The notes beneath the pieces are model-generated. The model did not search any database. It was not told the DNA's origin and saw only the letters and a program-made list of their open reading frames with translations. The position numbers were made by a program, and so were the translations under genes. Positions 35,101 to 42,950 of a stretch of DNA of 64,000 bases are shown here, piece by piece (within the stretch, counting starts at the first letter, position 1; the number at the start of each line of letters is the position of its first letter). Source of the stretch: an uncultured Ruminococcus sp. (GTDB lineage: Bacteria; Bacillota; Clostridia; Lachnospirales; Lachnospiraceae); the NCBI GenBank assembly GCA_946494335.1, contig CAMMBV010000011.1, forward strand, positions 1 to 64,000, in the 5' to 3' direction.

Positions 35101-38024
35101 GCTGGATCTCCGTCTTCATTAAACCATTGTTTATTGATGGTATATATTATCTTATTGTCCAGGCTGTTCGTTACTTTCGTGGCATAGGCGCCGTTCTCTT
35201 CGTTCTGGGTAGTTTCACTTGTGGCCTGATAGGTAATGGAACGATTCACGGCCGCGCCGTTTCCGTCATCAGCTGCCACCTGATGTGTCATCTGATAGCT
35301 TCCGTCTGTGGAGTTTTCTATCAGATTCCTATCACCATCGCCCGGCTGCGTATCATTTTCAATTCCCTGATAAACACCGACTTCCACCCACTGATATTCC
35401 AGCTCCTGCCCCTGGATATCATATTTGGGGACAGAGACCTGTCTGGTATCCTGAAGGTGTTCGGAGTAGAAGTCTGACATGGTGACACTGGTATCCGTAT
35501 TTTCCCAGGCGTCCTCCGAACCTTTCGCCCGTGACTGAAGTACAAGCTTCACGGCTGTCTCTTCAAAATCAGCCTGAAATGCCGCCGCTTTCCAGATCTT
35601 CGTCACACCTACCGTCACGGTATCATTCCGGCGGTTGGAGAGAACGCCTCCATTGTATATGTAGGTATTTCTATCCTCTCTTATTTTTTCCTCGCCGTTT
35701 ATCGGTTTCCCGTTTTCGTCCAGTTCCTGTTCTTTAATTTCTCCGGCTGTATTTGCTACGGTATCCGTGATGGAGTTATCGTTATTCACCTCGCCGAATA
35801 CCTGATCATATTTACCGGCGTTATCCCCATCCAGATACTCCCTGGTCACATAAAGATACTGATATCCATCGGGATCATATTTATCCAGTCCGGTAAAGGA
35901 TATTTTCTGATCCTCTTCGCCCGGATTCAACTGAACAGTGAGGATTTCCCCTGTTCTGTCGCGCACCGGCGCGGCGCTGGCATAACTTTGTCCCTTTCGA
36001 TAACGCCATAGTTCAAACTTTCCGCCGGGACGCGTAACTCCTTCCGGATCCAGCCACTGCTTTTCGGCTGTGTAATCGGTTTTTCCCGTCAGTGTCAGAA
36101 TCAGTTTTCCGCCGCTGTGAGCTTCTGTGGTAACTCCTCCGAAATTAGGAGCGTTGGCATTGTCATAACTGATGGCATAGTAATCGTCTCCTTCGGTGAA
36201 GATACCATCCAGCCTTCCGTCTCCGTCAATTTCCTCCACCAGGTAAGTGATCCGGGAGCCGTCCAGATTATACTTTCTTACCGAATAGCTCAGAACCGCA
36301 GTGTCACCGTTTTGCTCAGTTGTATCCCATTTGACCTCCCCAAAAAGAATATCCTCCGAGCCGGCAGCCGCATCGCCTCTGAACCGAAACTGTTCCTTTA
36401 TTGCTGCCATAAATTCATCTGTACTGCTGCCTTTATCCCCATCCCTCATCTCTACGGTAATGGTAAAATCGGACTTTAACACGTAGTACCAGCCATAATA
36501 CTCTGTATTTGAAATAGAGGGATAGTCTTCTATATTGTCTGCCGTGACATCAAAAATCTCATACTTACTATTCTCTGCCGGTTCAAACTTCCAGCTGACT
36601 TTAGATGCGCCCGCCAAACTCTGAATTTCAGAGGGCAGAGTATTCCCCTCCACAGAAAGATAGTAATGAGTGGCGTCGCTGGTCACCTGGACCCCGGGCA
36701 TCTGCGTCAGACCCACTTTGGTCATATTACCTTCCGTCAGCTTCTGATATTCTCCGCCGTCAAGGGAAAACCAGAAGTCCACAAGGGTATCATTCATTTC
36801 TGGCCTGGCACTTGCTTCGTTATTATTATCCACCCAGTAAAGAGTTTTCTTCCATTCTTCCCGGTACTGATAAATATTGATTTGATCCCCCGCGTCCTGC
36901 TGCTGAGGTTCTCCATCGCTTTCCGAGTTGGCTTTGGATCCCTTCATATTCTCCTGGTTCTCATCTGATTTTAAACCATCCGTTTTCCACACTGCCGGTA
37001 CGGAGGCTTCTTTTTCATCCGCCGCCTTTGTTTCACCGCTTACGGGCAGCGCTTCCATGGCGCAGCGAAAAACTACCGCTGCCCCATCCTCATACGAAAC
37101 CTCCTGGTCTTTTACAAGGACATTTCCGTGGATCAGCACAGTGCTGTCCATATCATTCAGTTCTGCTGTCACATCGCCTTTTGCCCTTGTCTGCTGCAGT
37201 ACAAAATGAAGCGTCTGAGCGCTTTCTTTTTCAATCCCGCTTACCGTCATCCCCTGGGGAAGATTTTCCAGAGTGACAACAGGATTCTGACCGGCCAGTA
37301 TCTGACCTTCGTCATATGTATAATTTCCATCCGGAAAGCCCAGTCCTTCCGGCAGTGTCACCGTCCCTGTCAGCTTTAAAAGCTGCGTAAAAAGCGCTCC
37401 CGTCTCCTGGCGGTTGGAAGAAGCCGCCTGTAAGGAAAACCCATAATCCTCTTTTGGTTCCTGTGCCTGCAGGCTCATCCTCCAGCCAAAAGAAGCCGTA
37501 ATATCCATAGGGGAAGCGGTGATGCTTTTTTGCACCTTATCTTCCGCTGCGCCGTCCGGAAACGTCACGGAAATATCGTCTTTCGTTACATCAAAAGTAA
37601 AAGGAGCAGTAATCCCGGACGGCACCGATACCGTCAGTTCCTTTTCTATAGATTCCTGTCCCTTTTTCAGTGTAAAACACAAAGCTGCCGTTTTGTCTTC
37701 GTTTCTTTTAAGAGTAAACCCTTCCGGCTGCTGCCCTCCGACAAAATCCGTCAGAGCATCGGCCTCCTGCTGCGTCAGCGCAATGGAAATCGATGTCTCC
37801 TCCAATCCGCTCATGCCGGCTCTGAGATGAATTTTGGCTTCGCCGCCAGACGCCACAGACGACTGCTGCGGCTTCCAGGTAACTGTTATCCCAGGATCTG
37901 CCTGTAATTCATCCTTCTCCGTCATAATGCCTGCAAAGGTAGCAGACGGAAGCATGGATATAAGCATGACCATAATCAGAAAAACAGACAAAATTCGGCT
38001 TTTGATTTTAATTTTGCCTTCCAT
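29187..38024 (-). CDS. Giant Cna-B repeat surface adhesin with KTGD-type sorting end
   Basis: A 2945-residue secreted wall protein. A signal peptide (residues 1-31, ending ATFAG) is followed by a unique region to about 385, then about 15 Cna-B-type units to about 2770. Examples are YTAEKQWLDPEG (about 655), VGVTKIWK, ITKDWVDREG, VTKKWKGD, VKKVWLDENTG (about 2560) and VEKRWDN (about 2675), many ending with the YTV-x-E or YAV-x-E strand that donates the isopeptide Glu. A Pro/Thr/Ser stalk (about 2781-2865) leads to VKTGDETG, a hydrophobic helix and the tail KKKKDN: a sortase-like anchor in which LP is replaced by VK. Likely a long stalk adhesin or pilus-like fibre; no sortase gene is in the window. 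Confidence 0.88.
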   Translation of the reverse strand: MEGKIKIKSRILSVFLIMVMLISMLPSATFAGIMTEKDELQADPGITVTWKPQQSSVASGGEAKIHLRAGMSGLEETSISIALTQQEADALTDFVGGQQPEGFTLKRNEDKTAALCFTLKKGQESIEKELTVSVPSGITAPFTFDVTKDDISVTFPDGAAEDKVQKSITASPMDITASFGWRMSLQAQEPKEDYGFSLQAASSNRQETGALFTQLLKLTGTVTLPEGLGFPDGNYTYDEGQILAGQNPVVTLENLPQGMTVSGIEKESAQTLHFVLQQTRAKGDVTAELNDMDSTVLIHGNVLVKDQEVSYEDGAAVVFRCAMEALPVSGETKAADEKEASVPAVWKTDGLKSDENQENMKGSKANSESDGEPQQQDAGDQINIYQYREEWKKTLYWVDNNNEASARPEMNDTLVDFWFSLDGGEYQKLTEGNMTKVGLTQMPGVQVTSDATHYYLSVEGNTLPSEIQSLAGASKVSWKFEPAENSKYEIFDVTADNIEDYPSISNTEYYGWYYVLKSDFTITVEMRDGDKGSSTDEFMAAIKEQFRFRGDAAAGSEDILFGEVKWDTTEQNGDTAVLSYSVRKYNLDGSRITYLVEEIDGDGRLDGIFTEGDDYYAISYDNANAPNFGGVTTEAHSGGKLILTLTGKTDYTAEKQWLDPEGVTRPGGKFELWRYRKGQSYASAAPVRDRTGEILTVQLNPGEEDQKISFTGLDKYDPDGYQYLYVTREYLDGDNAGKYDQVFGEVNNDNSITDTVANTAGEIKEQELDENGKPINGEEKIREDRNTYIYNGGVLSNRRNDTVTVGVTKIWKAAAFQADFEETAVKLVLQSRAKGSEDAWENTDTSVTMSDFYSEHLQDTRQVSVPKYDIQGQELEYQWVEVGVYQGIENDTQPGDGDRNLIENSTDGSYQMTHQVAADDGNGAAVNRSITYQATSETTQNEENGAYATKVTNSLDNKIIYTINKQWFNEDGDPAAPPADTKLTFSLYRSINGSPLSGEEVAQIPMDGVADGDFREVTISDGSVIKVKETESWKITVEDLDEFDEEGRQWEYAVLETEGPEDYIPTYTTTHDPASGNYTTEVINAPGEGNWIMVSKEWIDDGDSLHRKPVTVKVYNIETERPIKDKDGKEITAVLNDGNSWNQRVDIGDNNPEEVYIVETQMGETTDLDSFLPNPLEIKENAVKGVYQIQARYHRYEVSYRVEKIGNNIPNHIVTNCRLGNIDLTVQKNWVDRVEAKEKISEELNKLGGDAPGLYMQLEFSNDSQVPSSAVITRNRFSNNGTDHDTVTLVNEAVKIEGEAEGSYVYSQQKIDFNEPNSTYYFHHLPKYLSDGVSVQYTVREVWLDPQGNEISKEELKKDYPELYEAWLPFATSYEQTKYITHDDDADKDDEQEITVTNRLSQTKNIQWHKQWQDAYRYENGQRPDIFLDIYQVTHNEQGGENTPEIYQRDCRWTYNEDEDLDESLNKEKHWHAVLENVPKYDEYGYEIMYYAVEKTHVNIQNYDYIDVEYAIPAASADNPYQTKKIGTVWGHSENSEEEYNENTVKIPGDTGYALKEEGTFINRLAANVTIVGQKLWSSLPAGYPDEDLPAVDFTLYQNVKGAEGEGQEIASLTVDNWSKGGNGTYEFTLRCAGNNTGIKPGEELSPEQIPLPKYDEDGNIYEYTLKEVSIKMTENGASKWEDVYRQPVIHTYVVENVYEPKKSGALTAVKYLKAADADHMPAVTMKLMRTYTGNDGVSSKEEEVDQCVLIFGDAEQDGFYRVSHTFENLPYYAPNGSLYQYYVVEDKTHLGGFDTWVTKSDVETAGIANITNGAAAVEKDSQVKSEAVDLDVDDTVTFVNIPKVDPETVAVTGKKIWKDYDDLFGVRPPNITLKLYRQADAQPGQSNGIAKQEVSENLYKVDWDKDTDTSNWTYTIKGNSEGELARYAPNGMPWKYSVQEIKDASWKDLYTTDTIPASAEVSEEGENAAITLKDLTNSMETGISITKDWVDREGRPIEEDYLGYDLSVTFALQVREKGGIDWQDAETYLKTALGANNYGTIMGADYLYKQTITGRIDDDWQAASFQNLPGAIKKDSTDKITLLEYRIVERKISYTPNAGSQQDITVNVSEEADEHTYEFSTSDLFSPAYPMKDGGDNIVASADGSYTSADKTVYNMLNTTRLSVTKKWKGDNHNIYGSRPRGTESDWEVSFLIQKKTADGDWERAQVYGNGSTVRPLIIKVSGSNTEDEKTVTVSSLPDGEYRAVELQPGYDVAALGTSIVSPDSGVSETYYGAYTAKYVPVNSGGASGSGNTNTTTVTNTLETVEYSLTKEWVKDDSGDAKVSAELQYQKEDGSWTGFKPAAAVELDGKADAQSSDKPYYEDTSWHAVWKGVPSVMPGSKTDNNGKTIYRIVEADSDGFIRQGGVEQDTTDPAISNAYKVTNMTAVSLKVEKRWEGTAASNAEVGLYRYVDGADENTASVVTDSDGKNVTAVLNKDNGWTHTFTGLAKYTETDARYIYIARELKVDGKEADDQGRFTYTAGGKTYEAELKETKNTAEGTDDFSTVITNQVHVKNPIDITVKKVWLDENTGLTRPEKITLTLYAGDEPVEDGAITLPRKTNILEKAGDFFTGEDSEWTHTFKDLPKYDENGEQIAYTVKEAGVTDDYEVTVEEDEIPDEKACVFTVTNTALADIPVEKRWDNISEDSREAVTVGLYRQTAEQKMEAVTGADGNQLTAVLDQDGGWKGSFEKLPVYDAQTGVKYAYSIQELTIGGKPAKESGYRIRYSTGDDGTLIVTNSHQPAPTPSDEPTPTPSDEPTPSGEPTPTPSDEPTPTPSGEPTPTPSGEPTPAPSGEPTPMPSDTPTPSGEPISTPAPTKDPSGTTKDPVKRPSTAATQKSSGSGRKSSASSPSSGTSQTTVQKSQKDVKTGDETGVLPLVTLALSAVFAGLLLRIKITEKKKKDN
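29461..29680 (-). repeat. 24-bp tandem repeat encoding the Pro-rich stalk
   Basis: About nine imperfect copies of a 24-base unit coding S-(D/G)-E-P-T-P-T-P, some shortened to 18 bases. The units form the wall-spanning segment of the surface protein. Such in-frame repeats are prone to length change between strains. Confidence 0.85.
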
Positions 38025-38113
38025 ACTTTTCTCCCTTTCTTTTTAGTCTATTTTTGATCTGGCCGCTGATCCAAAATATTATTTGTGGTTTTTCATTCTT
38101 CACAAACATATTC

Positions 38114-38142
38114 AGTATCTCCCATTCAAATGATATTGTCAA
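38114..38142 (-). promoter_or_regulatory. Promoter of the surface protein gene
   Basis: Minus-strand TTGACA (38137-38142), 17-base spacer, GATACT (38114-38119), about 90 bases before the ATG. The remaining bases of this intergenic region (38025-38240) are AT-rich and show no other gene. Confidence 0.6.
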
Positions 38143-38240
38143 GATCAGTTGACACATTTTCCATTTTATCATTATAAGCTTTTATATTGCCTGTTCTAAA
38201 AACGAACCGGAAGGGGATTAAAAATAAACGAGACCTGTTT

Positions 38241-39812
38241 TCAGGAACGAATACGGAAGGTTTTCGGTGCAAAACGGTAAATCAGAATGCATGCCAAAAT
38301 ACAGTAAAGGACACAGAACACAATGCACATGATTCCAAACGTCAACGTGTCCATCCTAAGCTTCATCATAAAAAAGCAGACCATATATGTCGCCCACAAT
38401 ACCAGCTGATAAGCAGCGCTTTTCATCTCCGTACCTGCATTATAAGGCTGCATCAGATAATAAATCGTCAGATAATGGACGGAGAAAAACATACTCATGC
38501 AGAGAATGGAAACGAAAATCACCGCGTAATTCAGCGGATTATCCGTCCCGCCCGACGCGTAAAGAAGCAGCGCCAGTCCTGCGCCAGTCACCACAGCCGG
38601 AAGAAGGTTTACTTTTATGATTTCACGCAGACGGATTCGAAACAGCCTCAGCACCATGGCCGGCTGTTTATAAAAGGAATAAGTCAGCAGGCTGTGATCG
38701 CAGTTGATGAACAGCGCTCTGGTAAATCCGGTTCCCCGGTTGATGGCATACATGATGAAGACAAAATAGGGCAGAAAGGTCAGCAGAAGCTCATTGATCC
38801 GCTCCTTGATTTCCGGTCTGACAAAAAACGCCAGCAAAAAGCCCAGAACCACGAAAAGGCAGACCACGGCAGTCTTTTGGGAGGATTTCCAGAGTATCTG
38901 CTGATGCCGCCGTACAAAAAGTTCATTCAGATATTCAAACCCTTTTTTCCGACTGGTGATGGAAAGATCCGCACTGATGATTTTCCGCGTCTGTTTCTGG
39001 CTGATCTTGGCTGCATCGTCCATCTGCACCATCATCTGGGAAAACAGCTGACGATTCATTTCCCGGTAATCCGAAAATGTCACAATTTTCCGGATGCCTG
39101 CCATACCGGCAGCAAAAAAGAGCAGGAACACCGCCATGGAAACCGTCTTTGGAAGTACTGCTCCCACTGCCGGAAGGCCGTAGGCTGCAGCCAGCAAAAG
39201 TCCCATGGCAAGCCAGGCGAATTTCCCCAGCCGGTTTTCATTAAAAGCAATTCCCCGGCGTTCAAATCTCCAAAGAGAAATTGCCGCCGTAGCCGCCTTG
39301 CTTCCCGCCACGCCAAAAGGTATCAGCACACAAAATGCGGCAGGGATCTTTGCACCTCCCAAAAAGAAAAAACTGAAGGGTAAAAATCCCACGATCACCT
39401 TCAGTATACTGTAGCCATAATTCACCAGGGTGAATTTCCGCGCATCCATCCGCATGAGGGTTATGGCATAATATTTATCCCGGGTAGGATTAAAGAGACT
39501 GGTATTGGCATAGGCCCCGATAACCGTCAAAAAGAGCATCACATGCAGATACAGCCCGTCCGCCTCTTTATTTTTATACAGCAGGGCTGCACCGGCGATC
39601 ATAATGAGAAAATAGAGAAACTTTCCCAGAAAAACAGAGATGATTTCCCATATAACGGTTAAAATGTTGGCAAAAATTTTCAGCCCCTGCACCTGATAGA
39701 GTCTGTCCGGCAGCAGCTTTTTTATCAGCGGAACCTGCTTCAGACCGTATAAAATGCTGTTAACCCGGTAAGTGTTTTTAAGTGCAAAAGACAGTCGAAG
39801 TGTTTTAATCAT
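38241..39812 (-). CDS. ABC-2 type transporter permease, large
   Basis: About 523 residues with many membrane helices in two clusters and long cytoplasmic loops, such as RQLFSQMMVQMDDAAKISQKQTRKIISADLSITSRKKGFEYLNELFVRRH. I do not recognise a named family; the partner ATPase upstream marks it as the membrane part of an exporter. The ATG at 39812 (MIKTLRLSFALKNTY) overlaps the ATPase stop by eight bases; the longer in-frame ORF runs into the ATPase gene. Substrate unknown. Confidence 0.75.
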   Translation of the reverse strand: MIKTLRLSFALKNTYRVNSILYGLKQVPLIKKLLPDRLYQVQGLKIFANILTVIWEIISVFLGKFLYFLIMIAGAALLYKNKEADGLYLHVMLFLTVIGAYANTSLFNPTRDKYYAITLMRMDARKFTLVNYGYSILKVIVGFLPFSFFFLGGAKIPAAFCVLIPFGVAGSKAATAAISLWRFERRGIAFNENRLGKFAWLAMGLLLAAAYGLPAVGAVLPKTVSMAVFLLFFAAGMAGIRKIVTFSDYREMNRQLFSQMMVQMDDAAKISQKQTRKIISADLSITSRKKGFEYLNELFVRRHQQILWKSSQKTAVVCLFVVLGFLLAFFVRPEIKERINELLLTFLPYFVFIMYAINRGTGFTRALFINCDHSLLTYSFYKQPAMVLRLFRIRLREIIKVNLLPAVVTGAGLALLLYASGGTDNPLNYAVIFVSILCMSMFFSVHYLTIYYLMQPYNAGTEMKSAAYQLVLWATYMVCFFMMKLRMDTLTFGIMCIVFCVLYCILACILIYRFAPKTFRIRS

Positions 39813-40512
39813 GATTTTCCTCCCGCAGCGCCGATATGATCTTGTCCTTGAATTCATGGCTGCCCAGATTGGATTTGTCCACCCGTTCCAGTACGCCGTG
39901 ATTGAGAAGGACAATCTCATCACAAAGATCCAGGGCCAGATCCAGTATATGAGTGGAAAAGATGATAATCCTGTCTTTCTTTAAAGAACGAAGGAGCTGC
40001 TTCATTTCTTCCGCCACCACCACATCCAGAGAAGTGAGGGGTTCATCCAGCAAAAGCAGATTCGGCCGTGCAATGATATTGATCAGCATCTGCATCTTGT
40101 TCTTCATTCCATGTGAGTAGTCCTTCATCAGCTTATCCCGGTCCTCCGGCTCAATATTCACGTAAGAAAAATATTCATCCAATGAACGGGAATCCCGGAT
40201 ACTTTCACTGTTGATCTCCAGAAAAAACTTCAGAAATTCCCGTCCGGTGAGAAATTCCGGAACCGTGGGCGTGGACAGTACGTATCCGACATCTTCCGCC
40301 TTTACTTCCCTCACGGTTTTCTCCTCCATAAAATAAAACCTTCCGCCGTCGCTTTTGATGTCCCGGTTCAGACAGTTGAACAGCGTTGTTTTTCCTGCTC
40401 CGTTCCGTCCCAGAAGGCCGTATATTTTTCCACTTTCAAAGGTGAAGGTGATATCTTTTAAAACCTCTTTTTTCTCAAAATGTTTGGACAGATGCTCAAT
40501 CAGAAATTCCAT
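39805..40512 (-). CDS. ABC transporter ATPase
   Basis: A 235-residue ATPase with Walker A GRNGAGKTTLFNCL, Q-loop YVLSTPTVPEFLTGREF (Q replaced by S), signature YSHGMKNKMQMLINI in which the usual SGG is SHG, Walker B LLLLDEPLTSLDV, and switch FSTHIL. The SHGMKNK signature is common in ABC-2 antibiotic or lipid exporters. It overlaps the permease by eight bases and follows the MerR gene, in one probable operon. Confidence 0.85.
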   Translation of the reverse strand: MEFLIEHLSKHFEKKEVLKDITFTFESGKIYGLLGRNGAGKTTLFNCLNRDIKSDGGRFYFMEEKTVREVKAEDVGYVLSTPTVPEFLTGREFLKFFLEINSESIRDSRSLDEYFSYVNIEPEDRDKLMKDYSHGMKNKMQMLINIIARPNLLLLDEPLTSLDVVVAEEMKQLLRSLKKDRIIIFSTHILDLALDLCDEIVLLNHGVLERVDKSNLGSHEFKDKIISALREENHD

Positions 40513-40595
40513 AATCTTCCTCCGTTTTTTCTTCCATACGTAGCGTTTTTTTGATTATACTGTCGCCCCGGTTTTCTGTCAATTTATCAACTGTC

Positions 40596-40856
40596 TTATT
40601 CCTTTTGCAGAAGCTCTTTGATCTGAGAAATCGTTTTTTTCTGTTCCCGAAAAGCTTTGATCTGCTCTATGCGCTCCATGGTTTTTTCCCTGGGATACCT
40701 GCGGGTTAATTTAGCGTCTTCCTGTCTAAAGGGAAGAAACCCTTCTTCTGTATAATATTTCAGCGTACTGTACCGGGCTCCGGTCAGACGGACCAGTTCC
40801 CCGATCGTTACATATTCAGAAGCCAGAATGGCTTCCATACTTCTTTGTCTGGACAA
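40596..40856 (-). CDS. MerR-family DNA-binding regulator, short
   Basis: About 86 residues: a MerR winged helix (YVTIGELVRLTGARYSTLKYYTEEGFLP) followed by the second helix-turn element (RRYPREKTMERIEQIKAFREQKKTISQIKELLQ). There is no effector domain after the linker helix, so it may sense nothing or act with another protein. The start is uncertain: a TTG at 40856 with GAGGG upstream is my choice; an ATG at 40838 is also possible and a TTG at 40892 would overlap the previous gene by 17 bases. Likely regulates the ABC genes downstream. Confidence 0.75.
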   Translation of the reverse strand: MSRQRSMEAILASEYVTIGELVRLTGARYSTLKYYTEEGFLPFRQEDAKLTRRYPREKTMERIEQIKAFREQKKTISQIKELLQKE

Positions 40857-40875
40857 TTTTCCATTCCCTCTTTCC

Positions 40876-41526
40876 TCAGGTCGCCGAAACAATCAGCAGT
40901 ACCAGCAGTGAATCCACATAATCTGTCACTCTCTGAATTTCTTTGTTGGCAGGATTTTCCTTGATTTCCTTCAGACGCCTTTTCAGATCTTTTTTTTCAT
41001 AGGCGGAGAAATATTTTGTGAGATTTCCGCTCTTGTTTAAAAGAGACGTCAGCGCAACAATATCCTCCGACAATTCCCCGTCCTCCAGAAGCTCCGCCCG
41101 GATATTTTGAATCACTGCATCCACAGCCTTTTTATCCGGAATGTAAACGTCTTTGCTGACGATGAATCCGTCCCTTTCTTTTTGCACGCAACCGGCCAGA
41201 GCCAGTGAATCGCCGATACTTTTAATCAGCTCGTTTATGTTTTTATCCGTGAAGGTAATAGAATAATTTTCAATTACCCTTTCAAATTTAACCGGCTGCT
41301 TTTTCTCGATATAGTCATATAAAGGGGCAAGAAAAGATTTCCCCGCCGGCAAAGGCTTTTCCGTGAAAAGTTTCTTCTCCTTAAGACTGACAATTTCATC
41401 CAGAAGCAGTTCAACCACACCGGATGCGGCGATACACATAACCTTTTCAATTTCAAATGATGATATCTTCCCCTTATTGTTCAGAACACAAAGCAGATAC
41501 TTCTGTGTAAGCGACAAATCTCTCAT
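40876..41526 (-). CDS. Helical protein with a GPP34-like pattern
   Basis: A 216-residue, mostly helical protein. The layout LSLTQKYLLCVLNNKGKIS, AASGVVELLLDEIVSL, a short beta segment, then ALAGCVQKERDGFIVSKDVYIPDKKAVDAVIQNIRAELL and an end rich in paired helices resembles bacterial GPP34/Vps74-like proteins, which bind phosphoinositides in eukaryotes; the bacterial role is unknown. The match is by pattern only. It precedes the MerR gene and ABC exporter genes, so it may belong to that operon. Confidence 0.55.
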   Translation of the reverse strand: MRDLSLTQKYLLCVLNNKGKISSFEIEKVMCIAASGVVELLLDEIVSLKEKKLFTEKPLPAGKSFLAPLYDYIEKKQPVKFERVIENYSITFTDKNINELIKSIGDSLALAGCVQKERDGFIVSKDVYIPDKKAVDAVIQNIRAELLEDGELSEDIVALTSLLNKSGNLTKYFSAYEKKDLKRRLKEIKENPANKEIQRVTDYVDSLLVLLIVSAT

Positions 41527-41724
41527 ATTCTATCCTCCTGCTGCATTTCATCTTACTACTTATTACTTACTACTTACGATATAAGATTATCACACTCTTC
41601 GTTTTCCGTCAATACATTTGTAATCATAATCAGCAACCAAAACGCACATTTTCTGTCAGCGCCGGTTGGTAGAAATCTTTTTGAAACAGGGTATAATAGG
41701 AACCAGCAAGGAGGTTTGAAATAC

Positions 41725-42195
41725 ATGAAAAAGCAATCCAATATGATTTCCGCAAATCTGACCACCCTGCGGCAATATCATAAGTATTCACAGGAAGATG
41801 TGGCGGAGAAAATCGGCGTGACCCGCCAGGCTGTGGCAAAATGGGAATCCGGCGAAACGGTTCCCGATATTTTAAACTGCGGCGCTTTAGCGCAGCTTTA
41901 TGACGTATCAGTGGACGATCTGATCTATTATGACCAGAAAACTACAAAACTGCCGATTCCGCCCAGAGGCAAGCATCTTTTCGGCACGGTAAAGGTGGGG
42001 GAACGGGGCCAGATTGTGCTTCCAAAGAAAGCCCGCGACCTTTTTCATATCAGTCCGGGCGATCTTCTGGTTGTGCTTGGAGATGAAAATCCGCAAAGCG
42101 CCGGCATCGCTTTAATTCCCGGCGATTCAATTTTACGCAACATTGCATTTTTGAGGGATATGCTCGACATCGGCGAGAAGGAGGATGACCAGTGA
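41725..42195 (+). CDS. XRE helix-turn-helix fused to an AbrB-type domain
   Basis: A 156-residue regulator with two DNA-binding domains. Residues 8-65 are an XRE/Cro HTH (LRQYHKYSQEDVAEKIGVTRQAVAKWESGETVPD), and residues about 85-135 are a SpoVT/AbrB swapped-hairpin (GTVKVGERGQIVLPKKARDLFHISPGDLLVVLGD). The ATG at 41725 is ten bases after AAGGAGG; the in-frame TTG at 41716 is too close to that site. It overlaps the ABC ATPase as GTGA and probably controls this three-gene operon. Confidence 0.88.
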   Translation: MKKQSNMISANLTTLRQYHKYSQEDVAEKIGVTRQAVAKWESGETVPDILNCGALAQLYDVSVDDLIYYDQKTTKLPIPPRGKHLFGTVKVGERGQIVLPKKARDLFHISPGDLLVVLGDENPQSAGIALIPGDSILRNIAFLRDMLDIGEKEDDQ

Positions 42196-42950
42196 CAGAA
42201 TTATTGAAAGCAGAGCATTTATACAAACAGTATCCCGGCTTTACTTTGCAGGATGTTTCCTTTAGCGTAAAGCCGGGACGTATCATGGGACTGATCGGAA
42301 AAAACGGGGCCGGAAAAAGCACAACGCTGAAATCCATCCTGAATATGGTCCGGCCAACGTCCGGGACGGTGACCATGCTTGGGAAGGACTTTTTCCGCTG
42401 CGAAAAGGAATGCAAGCAGAAAATCGGCGTGGTGTTCGGAGGAACCGACTTTTATCCATTAAAGAAACTGTCATCCATCACAGCTGTCACCAGACAGTTT
42501 TATCCGGACTGGGATCAGAAAAAGTATGAAAGCTATCTGACACAGTTTGATCTGGATGAAACCAAACAGTTTCGCTCTCTTTCCAGCGGAATGAAGGTAA
42601 AATATCTTCTGGCTCTTGCCTTGTCCCACGACGCACAGCTTTATATCCTGGACGAACCCACATCCGGACTGGATCCCGTATCACGGGATGAGCTCCTGCA
42701 CATCTTTATCCGCATCGTAAGAGACAAAAAAAGGGCCGTGCTGTTTTCCACCCACATCACCTCGGATCTGGACCGGTGTGCCGACGACATCACTTACATA
42801 CAAAACGGACATGTTTTAAAAAGCGCTGACAAAGAAACCTTTATCCGCTCCTTTGAACACCTGAAATCACCGGATGATATAAAACCGCTCACTCTGGAAG
42901 ATATCATGCTGCGCACAGAAAGGAGACTTGACGATGAAACTGCTTTATAA
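42192..42950 (+). CDS. ABC transporter ATPase
   Basis: A 252-residue ATPase starting at a GTG that overlaps the regulator stop. Motifs: Walker A GKNGAGKSTTLKS, signature LSSGMKVKYLLALAL, Walker B LYILDEPTSGLDPVSRDEL and switch FSTHITSDLD. The SSGMK signature resembles YtrB-type exporter ATPases, which are often controlled by a linked transcription factor. Overlaps the permease gene by about 17 bases. Confidence 0.9.
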   Translation: MTELLKAEHLYKQYPGFTLQDVSFSVKPGRIMGLIGKNGAGKSTTLKSILNMVRPTSGTVTMLGKDFFRCEKECKQKIGVVFGGTDFYPLKKLSSITAVTRQFYPDWDQKKYESYLTQFDLDETKQFRSLSSGMKVKYLLALALSHDAQLYILDEPTSGLDPVSRDELLHIFIRIVRDKKRAVLFSTHITSDLDRCADDITYIQNGHVLKSADKETFIRSFEHLKSPDDIKPLTLEDIMLRTERRLDDETAL

